From Streptomyces sp. NBC_01197 (GTDB lineage: Bacteria; Actinomycetota; Actinomycetes; Streptomycetales; Streptomycetaceae): a stretch of 64,000 bases of DNA. This document shows, piece by piece, positions 54,249 through 62,634 of this stretch. A program made the position numbers and the translations under genes. Each line of letters opens with the position of its first letter. Position 1 is the first letter of the stretch. The stretch covers positions 124,001 to 188,000 of the forward strand of contig NZ_CP108569.1 in assembly GCF_036010505.1 (NCBI RefSeq), written 5' to 3'. The notes beneath the pieces are model-generated. The model saw only the letters and a list, made by a program, of their open reading frames with translations, was not told the DNA's origin and searched no databases.

Positions 54249-54292
54249 ATCATGGGCTTTGATAGATTTAACATCATCGTTTTGAAGAATCA
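54249..54292 (-). promoter_or_regulatory. Promoter/operator of the dehydrogenase-kinase arm
   Basis: On the minus strand GATTCTT (54285-54291) is followed after 12 bases by GTTAA and, 13 bases further, by CATGAT (54249-54254), a plausible -10. The same arrangement occurs at 55785-55826 before the MFS gene. The site lies in the divergent region and could also affect the phosphatase-DeoR genes on the other side. Confidence 0.6.
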
Positions 54293-54362
54293 ATGGGCCG
54301 ACACGGACCCGGGGCGCCCCGTCCCGGGCCGGTGGCGGCCCGCTGCGAAGGAGCGCGATCCG

Positions 54363-55007
54363 ATGGAGGCCCGGCTGCTGCTCGTACGGCACGGCGAGAC
54401 GCAATGGCATGCCGAGAACCGGTACGCGGGGGTCTCCGACGTACCGCTGACCGCCAAGGGCCTCGCGCAGGCGGAGGAGCTCGCGGAGTGGGCGCGGTGG
54501 CGCGGCGTCGACGCGGTGGCCAGCTCACCGGTAAGCCGGGCCCTGCTGACGGCCGGCCCGGCCGCGCGGTCGCTCGGCGGCGGTCCCGAGGTGGTCGAAG
54601 CGCTGCGCGAGGTGGACTTCGGCTGGGGCGAGGGGCGCACCATCGCGGAGATGACGGCCGAGGACCCCGAAACGGTGCGGCGGTTCCACGAGGACGCGGA
54701 GTCCGGAGCCTTCCCCGGTTCCGAGGCGCCGTCGGCCGCCGCGGCCCGCGCGTCCCAGGCGCTGCGAGCTCTGGCACGTCGCCATCGTGGGGCCACGGTC
54801 CTGGTGGTCGCGCACAACACGCTGCTCCGTATGGCGCTCTGTTCGATGCTGGGCATTCCGGTGGGCCGCTACCGGCTGGTGTTCCCCCGGCTCGACAACG
54901 CGGCGGTGACGGAGATCGAGGTGAGCGGTGACCGCACCGCCCTGCGGTCGCTGAACGTCCCCACCCGGCCGGCCGCTGCGGGCGGTACGCGAAACTTGGC
55001 CGTATGA
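54363..55007 (+). CDS. Histidine phosphatase (phosphoglycerate mutase-like)
   Basis: 214 residues from ATG 54363, with AAGGAG upstream. The catalytic LLLVRHGETQWHAENRYAG holds the phosphohistidine (RHG); AVASSPVSRALLTAGPAARS, VEALREVDFGWGEGRTIAEM and VLVVAHNTLLRMALCSMLGI (second His) complete the pocket. Members are phosphatases of sugar phosphates, alpha-ribazole-5-phosphate or mutases. Coupled to the DeoR gene by an ATGA overlap inside a kinase cluster, it may dephosphorylate an intermediate or a toxic side product. No mutase-specific features are seen. Confidence 0.86.
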   Translation: MEARLLLVRHGETQWHAENRYAGVSDVPLTAKGLAQAEELAEWARWRGVDAVASSPVSRALLTAGPAARSLGGGPEVVEALREVDFGWGEGRTIAEMTAEDPETVRRFHEDAESGAFPGSEAPSAAAARASQALRALARRHRGATVLVVAHNTLLRMALCSMLGIPVGRYRLVFPRLDNAAVTEIEVSGDRTALRSLNVPTRPAAAGGTRNLAV

Positions 55008-55780
55008 CGACGACCGGCGCCCAGGCCCGCAGGCAGATCATCACGGAGCACGTCCTGGCGAACGGGACCGCGACCGGCGCCGAGCTGGCGGAGCTCACCG
55101 GCGTGAGCCTGATGACCGTGCACCGTGATCTGGACGAGCTGGCCAGGCGCGGGGTGCTGCGCCGTTTCAGGGGCGGGGTGTCCGCGCTGCCTTCGACCGT
55201 GTTCGAGTCCAATCTCGACTACCGGCTCGGGGTGAACACCACCGAGAAGGACGCCATCGCGAAGACCGCGGCCGCTCTGGTCGAACCGGGTATGTCGGTG
55301 ATGCTGGACGACTCCACGACCGCGCTCGCGCTGGCCGCACTTCTGGTGGAGCTGGCTCCGCTGACGGTGGTGACCAACGCGCGGCGGGTCATCGACCTGT
55401 TCGCGGGCCGGGACGGGATACGTCTGATCTCACTGGGCGGGGAGTACTCGCACCCCCATGACTCCTTCCTGGGCGTCGCGTGCCTGGAAGCCGTCGAAGC
55501 GCTCTCCGTGGACATGGTGCTGGTCTCGACGTCGGCGATGGACGCCCGGATGACGTACCACCAGGAGCAGGACGTGGTGCTGGTCAAGCGGGCGATGCTG
55601 GCTTCGGGTACCCGGAAGGTCCTGCTGATGGACCGTACGAAGCTGGCCAGGACGGCACTCCACCGGCTCGGCCCGGTGGAGGACTTCGACCACCTGGTGG
55701 TGGACGACCGGGTGGACGCGGAGCTGTTGGCCGCTCTGCGGGAGCGTACGGATGTCAGAGTCGCGGCCACGGGCCGATAA
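55004..55780 (+). CDS. DeoR/GlpR family regulator of the sugar cluster
   Basis: 258 residues from ATG 55004, overlapping the phosphatase stop. The N-terminal HTH is RRQIITEHVLANGTATGAEL, AELTGVSLMTVHRDLDELAR and RGVLRRFRGGVSALPS. The DeoRC effector domain has IAKTAAALVEPGMSVMLDDS, LTVVTNARRVIDLFAG, LISLGGEYSHPHDSFLGVAC and RKVLLMDRTKLART. DeoR proteins sense sugar phosphates made by the cluster kinase and usually repress. It is most likely the protein that binds the shared GATTCTT-N12-GTTAA sites. Confidence 0.9.
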   Translation: MTTTGAQARRQIITEHVLANGTATGAELAELTGVSLMTVHRDLDELARRGVLRRFRGGVSALPSTVFESNLDYRLGVNTTEKDAIAKTAAALVEPGMSVMLDDSTTALALAALLVELAPLTVVTNARRVIDLFAGRDGIRLISLGGEYSHPHDSFLGVACLEAVEALSVDMVLVSTSAMDARMTYHQEQDVVLVKRAMLASGTRKVLLMDRTKLARTALHRLGPVEDFDHLVVDDRVDAELLAALRERTDVRVAATGR

Positions 55781-55784
55781 CAGC

Positions 55785-55826
55785 GATTCTTAAAGTATTG
55801 CGTGTTAATTTCACAGACGTCATGAT
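55785..55826 (+). promoter_or_regulatory. Promoter/operator of the MFS-kinase arm
   Basis: GATTCTT (55785-55791), 12 bases, GTTAA (55804-55808), 12 bases, CATGAT (55821-55826). TTGCGT at 55798-55803 is 17 bases before CATGAT and may be the -35. Same layout as the site at 54249-54292 apart from one base in the second spacer. Confidence 0.6.
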
Positions 55827-55887
55827 GCGTTCTCGTCGGGGCTGTACGCCCGTGGGCCGATGACACCTCACTGTGGAGGCACGAGCT

Positions 55888-57222
55888 ATGCGCAGCACCG
55901 CCGCAAGTACCGCCGCACCTACGGGAACGGTCTGGGACCGCGCCGGTATCCCCCGGCCGCTCCTGTTCGGCTTCATCGGGGTCCTGATCTTCATGATCGG
56001 GGACGGGGTCGAGTCCGGGTTCATCGCTCCGTTCATCAAGACCAACGGCGCGGGCAGCGAAGTCCGTGCGAGCTATGTGATCACGGCGTACGGCGTGACC
56101 GTCATGCTCGCCTCCTGGCTGTCGGGCGCACTGTCCGAGCTGTGGGGGCCGCGACGGGTGATGCAGATCGGGCTGACCGTCTGGATCGTCTTCGACGTGC
56201 TGTTCCTCTCGCTCGGCGCCGCGCAGGGCAACTACCCGCTGATGCTGGTCTTCTACGGGCTGCGCGGCTTCGGCTATCCGCTCTTCGCGTTCTCGTTCCT
56301 GGTGTGGGTGACCGCGACCGCGCCGGTGGCCAGGCTGGGTGCGGCCGTCGGCTGGTTCTACTTCGCCTTCACCGGCGGGCTGCCGACACTCGGCTCGCTC
56401 ACCGCGTCCGTCACCGACCCGCTGTTCGGGAAGTTCGGCACGCTGTGGATCGCGCTCGGTGTGATCGCCGTGGGCGGGGCCTTCTGCCTCATCGGGGTAC
56501 GCGAACGCACCGGGTTCTCGCGGCTGGCACCGCCCGGCGTCCGGCCCGTCCAGTCGCTGACCCGCAGCCTCTCCATCGCGTGGACCCATCCGAAGGTCAC
56601 CGTCGGCTGCGTCGTCCGCATCATCAACACCGCGCCGCAGTTCGGCCTCTGGGTGATCCTGCCCGCGTTCTTCACCGACGAGATGGGCTTCACGGACGGC
56701 GACTGGCTGCGGCTGCTGTCGATCATGTTCGCCACCAACATCTTCTTCAATCTGCTCTTCGGGGTGGTCAGCGACCGGATCGGCTGGCGCACCACCATCG
56801 GCTGGTTCGGTGCGGTGGGCTGTGCGCTGAGTGTCCTCGCGCTGTACTTCGTGCCGAAGCTGCTGACCGGGAACTACTGGGTCGCGGTCGGTGTCGGCAT
56901 GGTCTACGGCGCCACGCTCGCCGGATTCGTGCCCATCTCCGCGCTGATGCCGTCGCTGGCACCCGGGAACAAGGGCGGCGCGATGGCCCTGCTCAACCTG
57001 GGCGCGGGCGGCGCCGCCTTCGTCGGTCCCGCGATCGTCTCGCTCTTCCTCGGTCCGCTCGGCCGGGACGGCGTGGTCCTGATCTTCGCCGGTCTGTATG
57101 TCGTCGCCGCTCTCCTGACGCTCTTCCTCAAGCTGCCGAAGGCGTCGGAGGAGGCCATCCAGCAGGGCAAGTCCCTGCACGATGCCGCCGGCGACGAACC
57201 GCTCACCGCCCCGGCCACCTGA
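55888..57222 (+). CDS. RbtT/DalT/CsbX-type MFS transporter
   Basis: 444 residues from ATG 55888, with GGAGG upstream; a GTG at 55873 overlaps that ribosome site and is less likely. Twelve helices. RPLLFGFIGVLIFMIGDGVE and SGFIAPFIKT at the start, and the later GLRGFGYPLFAFSFLVWVT are characteristic of the polyol permease group (ribitol RbtT, D-arabitol DalT, CsbX). The group also moves sugar acids. Helix loops carry SELWGPRRVMQIGLTV (motif A) and VSDRIGWRTTIGW. It is followed 49 bp later by the second FGGY kinase gene. It is probably the uptake system for the cluster substrate. Confidence 0.88.
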   Translation: MRSTAASTAAPTGTVWDRAGIPRPLLFGFIGVLIFMIGDGVESGFIAPFIKTNGAGSEVRASYVITAYGVTVMLASWLSGALSELWGPRRVMQIGLTVWIVFDVLFLSLGAAQGNYPLMLVFYGLRGFGYPLFAFSFLVWVTATAPVARLGAAVGWFYFAFTGGLPTLGSLTASVTDPLFGKFGTLWIALGVIAVGGAFCLIGVRERTGFSRLAPPGVRPVQSLTRSLSIAWTHPKVTVGCVVRIINTAPQFGLWVILPAFFTDEMGFTDGDWLRLLSIMFATNIFFNLLFGVVSDRIGWRTTIGWFGAVGCALSVLALYFVPKLLTGNYWVAVGVGMVYGATLAGFVPISALMPSLAPGNKGGAMALLNLGAGGAAFVGPAIVSLFLGPLGRDGVVLIFAGLYVVAALLTLFLKLPKASEEAIQQGKSLHDAAGDEPLTAPAT

Positions 57223-57271
57223 GCCGCGTATCCCGCAGCCGTCTTCCGCGTACGAGAGGCCCCTCCCACAG

Positions 57272-58741
57272 ATGAGTTCCGCCACCGGTGCCCGGCCCGC
57301 GCCCGTCCCCGTCGTCGCGGGCGTCGACGTGGCCACCGCCGCGGTGCGGGTGGTGTGCGCGGACGCCCGCGGCCGGGTCCTCGCTGAGGCCCGGGCCCCG
57401 ATCGCCCCGCCGGAGCGCCGCGAGGGCGGTCGCAGTGAGCAGGACGCCCGGTCCTGGTGGCCCGCGACGGCGGACGCCCTGCGGCGGGCGACCGCCGCGC
57501 TGCCCGGCGGCGGCCGTGAGGTGACCGCCGTCGCCGTGTCCGCCACCTCGGGCACCCTGGTGCCGGCCGGTCCTGACGGCGAACCGGCCGGACCGGCCCT
57601 GATGTACGACGACCGGAGCGCCGCCGATGTCAACGCGCGCGCCCAGAAGTTGGGCGCGCCGCGCTGGCGGGCGCTGGGGCTGACGGTCGGTCCGACGGCC
57701 GCGCTGGGAAAGCTGGTGGGATTGGCGGCCCGGGCACTCCCCGGCCAACTGGTGCTGCACACCCCGGACCTCATCGGCCTCAGGCTCACCGGACATCCGG
57801 TGGCCACCGACTGGAGCCACGCGCTGAAGTCCGGCTACGACCCGCGTGCCGGCGAATGGGCCACCGAGGTCTTCGACGCGTTCGATGTGCCCTCCCGGCT
57901 GCTGCCCGCCGTCCAGGCCCCCGGCACGCGGAGCGGGACGGTTTCGGCGCGGGCCGCCGCCGAGACCGGGCTGCCCGCCGGCTGCGAGGTCCGGCTCGGG
58001 ATGACGGACGGCTGCGCGGGCCAGATCGCCACCGGCGCGGTGGAACCCGGCCGCTTCGTCGGGGTACTGGGGACGACGTACGTACTCAAGGGCGTGACCC
58101 GCGAGTTGGTCACGGACCCGGCGGGCGCCCTGTACAGCCATCGCCACCCGGATGGCTGGTGGCTGCCGGGCGGCGCGTCGAACACGGGCGGCGAAGCCGT
58201 CGCCGGGGTGGCAGCGGCCCGTCTGCCCGGTCTGGACGCGGCGGCGGAGGCACGGGGTCCGGCCGGCTGTCTTGCTTACCCGCTGCGCCGCGAGGGCGAG
58301 CGGTTCCCGTTCGTCTCCGGCGCGGCGCGCGGCTTCAGCGTCGGGACGCCGCGGGACGAGGCGGATGAGTACCGGGCGGCGCTGGAGGGGGTCGCCTTCC
58401 TGGAGCGGCTGGCCGTGGAGCGGGTGCAGGCACTGGGGATCGAGGTGCGGGGTCCGCTGTACGCGGCGGGCGGCGGCAGTCGCAGCGCCGTGTGGAACCG
58501 CATCCGGGCGACGGTGCTCAACAGACCGCTGAGCGTGGCGGAACGGGCCGAGACAGCGTTCGGCGCAGCCCTGCTGGCCGCATCGGGCACGCTCCATCCG
58601 GACCTCTCCGCTGCTGTGGCGGCGATGGTGGGCGCGGGGCGGACGGTCGATCCGGTGGAGCGGGAGCGGGCCGCACTCGACGCGTCGTACGAACGGTTCG
58701 TCACGGAACTGGTGGCCCGGGGGTGGCTGGGCACGGCATGA
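57272..58741 (+). CDS. FGGY-family carbohydrate kinase (plus arm)
   Basis: 489 residues from ATG 57272. FGGY_N: VVAGVDVATAAVRVVCADAR (phosphate 1; GxDxxTxxxR variant), TAVAVSATSGTLVPAGPDGE, ALMYDDRSAADVN and ATDWSHALKSGYDPRAGEW. FGGY_C: VGVLGTTYVLKGVTRELVTD (phosphate 2), GCLAYPLRREGERFPFVSGA and LYAAGGGSRSAVWNRIRATV (adenosine). It differs clearly from the kinase on the minus arm, so the two are not recent duplicates and probably act on different substrates or steps. It is last in the plus arm, transcribed with the transporter. Confidence 0.88.
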   Translation: MSSATGARPAPVPVVAGVDVATAAVRVVCADARGRVLAEARAPIAPPERREGGRSEQDARSWWPATADALRRATAALPGGGREVTAVAVSATSGTLVPAGPDGEPAGPALMYDDRSAADVNARAQKLGAPRWRALGLTVGPTAALGKLVGLAARALPGQLVLHTPDLIGLRLTGHPVATDWSHALKSGYDPRAGEWATEVFDAFDVPSRLLPAVQAPGTRSGTVSARAAAETGLPAGCEVRLGMTDGCAGQIATGAVEPGRFVGVLGTTYVLKGVTRELVTDPAGALYSHRHPDGWWLPGGASNTGGEAVAGVAAARLPGLDAAAEARGPAGCLAYPLRREGERFPFVSGAARGFSVGTPRDEADEYRAALEGVAFLERLAVERVQALGIEVRGPLYAAGGGSRSAVWNRIRATVLNRPLSVAERAETAFGAALLAASGTLHPDLSAAVAAMVGAGRTVDPVERERAALDASYERFVTELVARGWLGTA

Positions 58742-58790
58742 GTCCCGGCGCTCGGGCGGTGCCTGCTTGTGGCTGCTTCGGCGGGCTGCC

Positions 58791-59231
58791 CTACGACCGG
58801 AAGCGCCGGACGAATCGGCGCTGCCAGGGGGTTTCCACGGCGTGCGGGTCGTAGTGCTCGCGGACGTACCCGACCGCCTCGGCCGGCGGCACTCCGTCCA
58901 GTACGGCGAGACAGGCGAGAGCCGTGCCGGTGCGGCCGCGGCCGCCCTCGCAGGCGACCTCGACGCGCTCGTCCGCCGCGCGTTCCAGCGCCTCGCGCAA
59001 GGCGTCCGCGGCGGCGGCGCGGTCGGCCGGCAGCCGGAAGTCGGGCCAGCGGATCCAGCGCGACTCCCAGTCGACGGCCGCCGGTTCACGGCCCAGCAAG
59101 TACAGGGCGAACGTGGGTGCGGGACCCGCCGGGAGCGGCCGGCGCAGGCCCCGCCCCCGGACCAGGCGGCCCGACGGCAGGCGCAGTACACCGGCCGCGG
59201 ACGGGTTCCAGGTCTCCACCGGTTCCGGCAC
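58791..59231 (-). CDS. Small protein-tyrosine/dual-specificity phosphatase
   Basis: 146 residues from GTG 59231, chosen because GGAGG lies five bases upstream; longer frames lack the family. The signature is VACEGGRGRTGTALACLAVL with the HCx5R loop (Cys about 94; the usual preceding His is Ala). WDFRLPAD-like WPDFRLPADRAAAADALREA before it supplies the general acid aspartate. The end is VGYVREHYDPHAVETPWQRR. Members dephosphorylate Tyr-proteins, RNA caps or lipids. It is the last gene of the minus operon, 94 bp after the 3-hydroxyacyl-CoA dehydrogenase. Confidence 0.8.
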   Translation of the reverse strand: MPEPVETWNPSAAGVLRLPSGRLVRGRGLRRPLPAGPAPTFALYLLGREPAAVDWESRWIRWPDFRLPADRAAAADALREALERAADERVEVACEGGRGRTGTALACLAVLDGVPPAEAVGYVREHYDPHAVETPWQRRFVRRFRS

Positions 59232-59325
59232 CGCGCCTCCATGGATCGGCGGGGACCGCCCTGCGGCGGCCCCGTACGGTCCATCTTCACACCGCCCGGA
59301 GCCTGTTCGCAGCCATCGGACGGGA

Positions 59326-60192
59326 TCAGGGGGCCCCGTACTCGTGGAAGCCCCGCCCTGCCTTCTTGCCGAGCAGGCCCGCCTGCACCATCCGCAGCAG
59401 CAGCGGCGGGGGCGAGTACAGCGGTTCCTTGAACTCGTCGTACATCGACTCGGCGATCGCATGGACGGTGTCGAGGCCGATCAGGTCGGTGAGCGCCAGC
59501 GGCCCCATCGGGTGCGCACACCCCAGGACCATGGCCTGGTCGATGTCGGACGCCGATGCGAACCCCGATTCCATCATGCGGGTGGCGGAGAGGAGATAGG
59601 GGACGAGGAGCGCGTTCACCACGAAGCCGGCGCGGTCGGTGGAGCCGATGACCTGTTTGCCCAGCCGGCTGGTGACGAACTCCGCCGCCCGGCGCCGGGT
59701 CTCGTCGGCGGTCAGCAGTGAGGGCACCAGCTCGACCAGGGGCAGCACCGGGACCGGGTTGAAGAAGTGGATGCCGATGACCTGCTGGGGGCGTGCGGTG
59801 GCCATGCCGAGTTTCGCGATGGGCAGGGACGAGGTGTTGGACGCGAGGATGGCCTCCGGGTTCTGGACCACCTTGTCCAGTGTGGCGAAGACGTCCGCCT
59901 TGATCTGCTCGGTCTCCGCGACGGCCTCCACCACCAGCTCCCGGTCGGCGAACTCGCCGAGGTCGGTGGTGAGCCGCAACCGTGCGATGGCGGCCTCGCG
60001 TTTGGGCTCGGTGAGCTTTCCGCGCCGTACGGCACGGGCGAGCGACTGCTCGATGCGGCGGCGGCCAGCGGCCAGTGCCTCGTGGCCCGTCTCGGCGACT
60101 ACGACGTCCAGTCCGGCCCTCGCACACACCTCGGCTATCCCGGAGCCCATGAGCCCCGCGCCGACGACGCCTACCTTGTGGATGGTGTCCAT
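59326..60192 (-). CDS. 3-hydroxyacyl-CoA (3-hydroxybutyryl-CoA) dehydrogenase
   Basis: 288 residues from ATG 60192. N-terminal NAD loop KVGVVGAGLMGSGIAEVCAR, then ASNTSSLPIAKLGMAT and IGIHFFNPVPVLPLVELVPS (catalytic His of HFFNP), and the C-terminal dimer domain GFVVNALLVPYLLSATRMME, MVLGCAHPMGPLALTDLIGL and KAGRGFHEY. It oxidises (S)-3-hydroxyacyl-CoA, the third step of beta-oxidation, or acts in butanoate metabolism. It is co-directional with the acyl-CoA dehydrogenase and enoyl-CoA hydratase, with the permease gene between. Confidence 0.9.
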   Translation of the reverse strand: MDTIHKVGVVGAGLMGSGIAEVCARAGLDVVVAETGHEALAAGRRRIEQSLARAVRRGKLTEPKREAAIARLRLTTDLGEFADRELVVEAVAETEQIKADVFATLDKVVQNPEAILASNTSSLPIAKLGMATARPQQVIGIHFFNPVPVLPLVELVPSLLTADETRRRAAEFVTSRLGKQVIGSTDRAGFVVNALLVPYLLSATRMMESGFASASDIDQAMVLGCAHPMGPLALTDLIGLDTVHAIAESMYDEFKEPLYSPPPLLLRMVQAGLLGKKAGRGFHEYGAP

Positions 60193-60253
60193 ACGAGCGT
60201 CTTCTCCTTCTCTGCGGCCCGTGCCGGAGACGGGGCCGGGGCGGGCCGGGCTG

Positions 60254-61747
60254 TCATACGTGGTGGAGTGCGGGGCCGACGGCCGCGGTGTCCGGGTCCA
60301 GTCCCGCGTCGGCGGTCTCGACCACGCGGAGTTCGGCGCCGAGGTCCAGCGAGCGGCACGCCAGCAGGTAGACACCTGCGGCCACCGGCAGACCGACGAC
60401 CATGGTGAGGTCGGCCCCGCCGACCCACCGGGCGGCCGGCCCCATGGCGCTGCCGACCACGGCGAACGGCATCATGGCGAGGAAGCTCACGCTGTACGCG
60501 GTGAGGCCGCGCCAGCTCCACCGCCCGTAGACACCGTGCGGGTTGAAGATCTCCCTGATCGAGTAGCGGCCGCGCCGCACCACGTAGTAGTCGACCAGAT
60601 TGATCGCCGTCCACGGGGTGAAGAGGTAGCCGAGCACGACCAGGAACTGGCTGAACTCCTGGAGGAAGCTCGCGTCCGAACCGAAGGCGATGGCGGTGGA
60701 CATGGCGCCGACGACCAGCAGCGCCACCACCCGTTTGGTGACGGTCGGCCGGACCCGCCGGATCGAGTCGACGCTGGAGAGGAGGGTCAGACTGCCGCCG
60801 TAGAAGTTCAGGGTGCCGATAGAGGCCAGCGGGACGACGCAGATGATCAGCAGGGTCACACCGAAGCCGGGGAAGAGTTCGTTGCCTGCGGAGATCACCG
60901 AGTCGACCAGATCGGCGTGCGGGAACAGACCGGCGGCGACGGTCCCGACCAGCATCATCCACGCGCCGCCCACCCAGGCGCCCAGGTATGTCCACCAGAA
61001 GGTGGAGCGCACCCCCACCGTCGGGGGCAGATAGCGGGAGTAGTCGGAGACATAGATCGACCAGGACATCTGGTAGACGGCAGCGGTGAAGAACTGGATC
61101 AGGAAGGGGGTGAGCGCGAAGGCGCCGAGATCGGTCTGACTGCTGGTGAAGGGATTGACCAGCAGCACTCCCACCGTGAAGAGCGCGAGACCGGCCAGGG
61201 TGATGTAGGTGAGCCAGCGCGAGGCCCGGTGGATGAAGTCGTAGCCGACGATCGCCAGCACGATGGCTACGACGGCGTACCCGACGTAGCTCACCCCGGA
61301 TGGGGTGCCGGCCAGGTGCCCCATCGTCTCGCCGACGAGGATCTGGTTGAAGGCGGTGTAGCCGACATAGGTGGTCAGGGCGACCACCCAGACCAGCAGG
61401 GCGCCGACAAAGCCGAACTGCGGCCGGGACTGCACCATTTGGGGCAGCCCCAGCTGCGGTCCCTGCGCGGAGTGGAAGGCCATGAAGAAGGTGCCCAGTG
61501 CGCTGCCGAGTACCACGGCTATCGCGGTCCAGATCAGGTTGCCGCCGAGGGCCACGCCGATGGCGCCGGTCGCGACGGTCGCCAGATGGGCGTCGCCGAC
61601 GAACCACACCGGGAAGAGGTGCCAGACCTTGCCGTGCCGTTCGGCGAGCGGCACGTAGTCGATGGAGCGGGTCTCGATACCGCGTCTCCGGTCGGGAGCG
61701 GCGTCCGGCTTCGCCGGAGGGTGGGTATGCGGCGCGTCTTCGGTCAT
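60254..61747 (-). CDS. NCS1 family permease (purine/cytosine/allantoin type)
   Basis: 497 residues from ATG 61747. About 12 helices. The N-terminal RRGIETRSIDYVPLAERHGK and VWHLFPVWFVGDAHLATVAT are typical of the CodB/PurR branch. SAQGPQLGLPQMVQSRPQFG (G-P-Q-x-G-x-P-x-M-x-x-S-R, helix 3 motif) and YQMSWSIYVSDYSRYLP (helix 6) confirm NCS1. The substrate is a nucleobase, hydantoin or similar cyclic amide, carried with sodium or protons. Its place inside an acyl-CoA operon is unusual. It shares the operon direction, 62 bp before the dehydrogenase. Confidence 0.87.
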   Translation of the reverse strand: MTEDAPHTHPPAKPDAAPDRRRGIETRSIDYVPLAERHGKVWHLFPVWFVGDAHLATVATGAIGVALGGNLIWTAIAVVLGSALGTFFMAFHSAQGPQLGLPQMVQSRPQFGFVGALLVWVVALTTYVGYTAFNQILVGETMGHLAGTPSGVSYVGYAVVAIVLAIVGYDFIHRASRWLTYITLAGLALFTVGVLLVNPFTSSQTDLGAFALTPFLIQFFTAAVYQMSWSIYVSDYSRYLPPTVGVRSTFWWTYLGAWVGGAWMMLVGTVAAGLFPHADLVDSVISAGNELFPGFGVTLLIICVVPLASIGTLNFYGGSLTLLSSVDSIRRVRPTVTKRVVALLVVGAMSTAIAFGSDASFLQEFSQFLVVLGYLFTPWTAINLVDYYVVRRGRYSIREIFNPHGVYGRWSWRGLTAYSVSFLAMMPFAVVGSAMGPAARWVGGADLTMVVGLPVAAGVYLLACRSLDLGAELRVVETADAGLDPDTAAVGPALHHV

Positions 61748-61848
61748 ACGGCTTCACCTCATCAAGTGCGGTCGACGCGGGATGTCCTCGCGGGATGTAC
61801 GGCCCTCCGGGCGTGGGCCCCGGGTGTTCCGGGGCTCCCGGACAGGGC

Positions 61849-62634
61849 CTAAGCGGTGCGGTTGAGCGCGGCGTACGCGAGCTGTTCCAGCAGCAGCGCG
61901 GCCTCTCGCGGCGCGTCCGTGGCCGCGCCGATCACCTGCTTCGCGATGGAGACGGCGAGCGGCGGCTGGGCGGCCAGTTCGTTCGCGATCTCCAGCGCCC
62001 GGCCGAAGTGCCCGCCGACCGGGGCCACTTCGCTGATGAGCCCCCAGGCGTGGGCCTCCGCGACGGGCATCCTGCGGCCCCGCAGCACCAGGTCTCTGGT
62101 ACGGGCCGGGCCGACCGCCCTGACGAGCCGGGTCACACCGCCCGAACTGGGCAGGATGCCGATCCCCACCTCCGGCAGGGCGAAGACCGCCGACTCGTCG
62201 GCGACCCGGATGTCGGCGGCGAGCGCGAGCTCCAGGCCGCCGCCGAGGCAGTACCCGGCGATCGCGGCCACCGTGGGCTGTGGGAGGGAGGCGAACTCCT
62301 CGTACACCGCGCCGGATGCCCGGTAGTACGCGGTGATCGCCTCCGGTGTCATCTCCCGCAGCTCGCCGACGTCCGCCCCCGCGGAGAACACCCGGTCCCC
62401 GCCGGTGACCAGCACGGCCCGGCCGGCGCGCACCAGAGGCGAGCGGAGTGCGTCGAGCAGCGCCGTCTCCAGGCCGGTGGAGAGGGCGTTGAGCTTGGCC
62501 GGGCGGTTCAGGGTGATCACGGCGACCTCGCCGTGCAGCGCGGTCTCCACCGTGCCGTCGTTGTCCCCGGTACCTGCGGAGTGGACTCCGGGACCCGTGG
62601 TCGTGCCGGTGTCGGGGCGGGCGTCGGCGTTCAC
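61849..62634 (-). CDS. Enoyl-CoA hydratase/isomerase family protein
   Basis: 261 residues from GTG 62634, directly after the acyl-CoA dehydrogenase stop. Crotonase fold: VAVITLNRPAKLNALSTGLE, LVTGGDRVFSAGADVGELRE (oxyanion hole), IAGYCLGGGLELALAADIRV (second oxyanion glycine) and VFALPEVGIGILPSSGGVTR (catalytic Glu near ALPEVGIG). It hydrates trans-2-enoyl-CoA. The first 25 residues are a variable Gly/Thr-rich leader. It works between the dehydrogenase and the 3-hydroxyacyl-CoA dehydrogenase. Confidence 0.9.
   Translation of the reverse strand: MNADARPDTGTTTGPGVHSAGTGDNDGTVETALHGEVAVITLNRPAKLNALSTGLETALLDALRSPLVRAGRAVLVTGGDRVFSAGADVGELREMTPEAITAYYRASGAVYEEFASLPQPTVAAIAGYCLGGGLELALAADIRVADESAVFALPEVGIGILPSSGGVTRLVRAVGPARTRDLVLRGRRMPVAEAHAWGLISEVAPVGGHFGRALEIANELAAQPPLAVSIAKQVIGAATDAPREAALLLEQLAYAALNRTA

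Noticed and set aside
55219..60127. Very long minus-strand frames (862 and 974 codons) opposite the transporter and second kinase
   Set aside because: Low-complexity Gly/Arg/Pro sequence without any domain; the plus-strand genes in the same place are clear family members.
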